From: Prostheceraeus crozeri
Lineage: Eukaryota; Platyhelminthes; Polycladida; Euryleptidae
NCBI GenBank assembly: GCA_907163375.1
Contig: CAJQUW010015597.1
Span: forward strand, 62,001-126,000
Direction: 5' to 3'
Length of the DNA: 64,000 nucleotides
The notes beneath the pieces are model-generated. The model worked only from the letters and a program-made list of their open reading frames with translations, was not told the DNA's origin and made no database searches. The position numbers and the translations under genes are program-made. Shown piece after piece: positions 62,291-64,000 of this stretch; within the stretch, counting starts at the first letter, position 1; every line of letters starts with the position of its first letter.

Positions 62291-63749
62291 AAAGGTATTA
62301 TTGAAATCTTAAAAACCTTGAAATGTTGGGCTCCGAATCACAGGTGCGATTCCCCATCCTGAACTTCTAAAGCATTGTTACGAATGACTTGAAATTCACG
62401 GCACAACATTATTAGTGTGTGAGCTTTCTCCTGGTAGCATTCATTTTTCTGTAACTCGCTCATCCTCGTACTATAAAAACCGTAGCATTTCAAAATGCAA
62501 AATCTCCAATTTCGACATATATTTGAAATTTTTCCGAAATCTAGCTGCAAATCTCCTTTATGATTGCTATTGATAATGCCAATCTGGTTGAATGCAATGA
62601 AAAGTTACTTATCATGACAAAAAGAAATTAATAGAATTTATTTGTGGCTTGAATTCAACTCAATTATGCGTGTGTGGAATGTGGAAGATCTTCTCCCAAG
62701 AGCAGTCTTTTCAACTACGCTTGTGTTAAAGCTACTAAGCAACTTCAAATGTTGGTTCTAAAGGAGACAGACGACTCGCACAAACCCCAAGAATTCAAAT
62801 GATTGGGAAAGCACACAAAATTGATTATTTATATCTGTCATTAGTACCAGAAATTATAATAAATAGTGACGTCGCACCCTCAAACCGGTCGGGTTAACCG
62901 ACAATAAACGAGGATCAAAGAGTAAGAGAGCAAGTATTTTCATAATATTCTCTATTCGATGTCTTCGACGTAATCAGGGATGGCCAATGGGATGGAGTCC
63001 CATGGGAGGTCCCATGACACTACGTCCATCGGCCTGGGATGGGTCTGCATCGAGAACTTGGGTCCATGGCCCGCTGGGTCCCCAATGTGCTGTAATATTT
63101 TCGATGTCAACTCGAATATCAATCAAGATATTCTTTCGGTGAATTTTGACATTTTAGATACGTGAAAACATCGGTTAAAGCATAATCTCAATCAAACGAA
63201 ACACATTTTCCAAGATATCTAGTCGAGTGTTGAACAATACTATCACAACAATGATTTTTATAGCATAATTATGCTGCATCTGCTTGCGAAATGAACACAT
63301 TTCAAGCTGTAGTCATCTTTTAAGCATTAATGGTAGTAGGTGGTAGTAGGTTTTGGCATGTACCATAGTAATGATTTTTTTATTATCAGCAATAAGCACT
63401 TGCAGGATGAATTGGTAAGTCTGTTGGTCTAAAAAGACCAAAAAATTAGTGTTGTCAAAATTGTTATGCCAAAGAAAAATTGAATTTAACGATGATTTTA
63501 ATGCGATTACTACCTTTCAATGATTATAGATATTCCTTTCTTTATTAGATTCAATGAAAATAACAGTCATGGCTGACCGAAAGAATGCTCTGAAGACATT
63601 TAATGTCTACATAGTAGTATGTTCTTGATCTCCATAGGATACAATATTTACCAGCAAAGTGAGAGAGTCTATTGTAGAAACATGTAATTCAAACGTTTCA
63701 CTAACATGTTTTATGGTAAACGATCAAATCAATTGAGATGTTTTGGAGC
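62291..63749. other. non-coding stretch with a possible transposon end
   Basis: No gene recognised. CAGGGATGGCCAATGGGATG at 62975-62994 looks like the terminus of a hAT element, followed by several GTCCCATGG/CCCATGGGA motifs up to about 63080, but no matching inverted end was found before the window end. At about 63330-63350 a TGGTAGTAGG unit is repeated twice. Confidence 0.35.
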
Positions 63750-63908
63750 ATATCTATGATAACCAAGATCTACGAGCACTGTGAGTCGCTCGAAAGCTAT
63801 TTTGTTCGCGCGGCGCAGCTTTGGAATCAGCTTCCCCAGACCACTTTCCCTGACAATCGTGATGGTTTCAGGAGGCGTGGGAATAGGTTTCTGATGGGAA
63901 CAACTTAA
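63750..63908 (+). pseudogene. C-terminal fragment of a LINE ORF2
   Basis: The short open stretch encodes YFVRAAQLWNQLPQ, then FRRRGNRFLMGTT and a stop. The pattern (S/Y)FxxRxxxLWNxLP followed by a basic stretch near the stop is a common signature of the C-terminus of CR1/Jockey-like LINE proteins. No RT domain precedes it, so it would be a heavily 5'-truncated copy. The following AT-rich sequence would be its 3' untranslated tail. Confidence 0.55.
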
Positions 63909-64000
63909 ATTTGATCAGGAGATCTGTTATTTTACTTTTATTTATTTGAAATAATACAATTTATTACTTTTCCATTGAGTAACCCCTAGTTTCGTTCAAG

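Noticed and set aside
1-64000. CRISPR arrays, bacterial operons or phage genes
   Set aside because: No regularly spaced repeats with unique spacers, no operon-like gene packing; spliced exons and animal transposons show a eukaryotic genome.

Overview
This 64 kb window looks like nuclear DNA of an invertebrate animal. It is AT-rich and has no operons or long uninterrupted genes. Its one host gene is split into short exons with phased GT-AG junctions, separated by introns of 6.7, 8.0 and 22.7 kb. The predicted protein resembles arthropod Rox8 and vertebrate TIA-1/TIAR, and the transposon families (CsRn1-type LTR element, Jockey-type and RTE-type LINEs, Penelope-like RT, hAT) are common in arthropods and other invertebrates. 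An arthropod, perhaps a crustacean, is my best guess, but this is inference.

The host gene is a plus-strand TIA-1/TIAR/Rox8-type RNA-binding protein. Four coding exons were found by reading splice sites and reading-frame phase: 22271-22325 (end of RRM1 and linker), 28981-29068 and 37102-37280 (together all of RRM2), and 59936-60028 (start of RRM3). Phases join without a break across all three introns. Most of RRM1, the rest of RRM3 and the C-terminus were not found and probably lie outside the window, or in small exons I could not recognise.

Layout: 0-22 kb is probably upstream intron or 5' flank. It holds a G-rich tract (5.4 kb), a possible SINE (6.8 kb), a decayed RTE-like LINE (14.5-15.7 kb) and a 31-bp tandem duplication (19.8 kb). 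Intron 22.3-29.0 kb has a direct duplication, a CpG-rich patch and one arm of a long-distance inverted repeat. Intron 29.1-37.1 kb has AGTAC-rich sequence, AATTGATTG minisatellite blocks and a palindromic element. Intron 37.3-59.9 kb is the main insertion zone: a rearranged CsRn1-type LTR retrotransposon, a Jockey-type LINE, a non-autonomous hAT element with 8-bp target-site duplication (TSD), a 3.2 kb hAT element with 8-bp TSD and broken transposase, a tRNA-derived SINE, and an antisense Penelope-like RT fragment ending close to the RRM3 exon. From 60 kb on there is a PIF/Harbinger-like MITE, the second arm of the inverted repeat, an RTE-like RT fragment and a LINE C-terminal fragment.

I see no convincing new multi-gene system. 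The most unusual observations are the LTR retrotransposon with nearly identical LTRs but an inverted gag segment and no RT core; the inverted repeat pair about 35 kb apart that brackets the three RRM2/RRM3 exons; and clean TSD-flanked DNA transposons that can be verified directly. All element-encoded proteins seen are broken.
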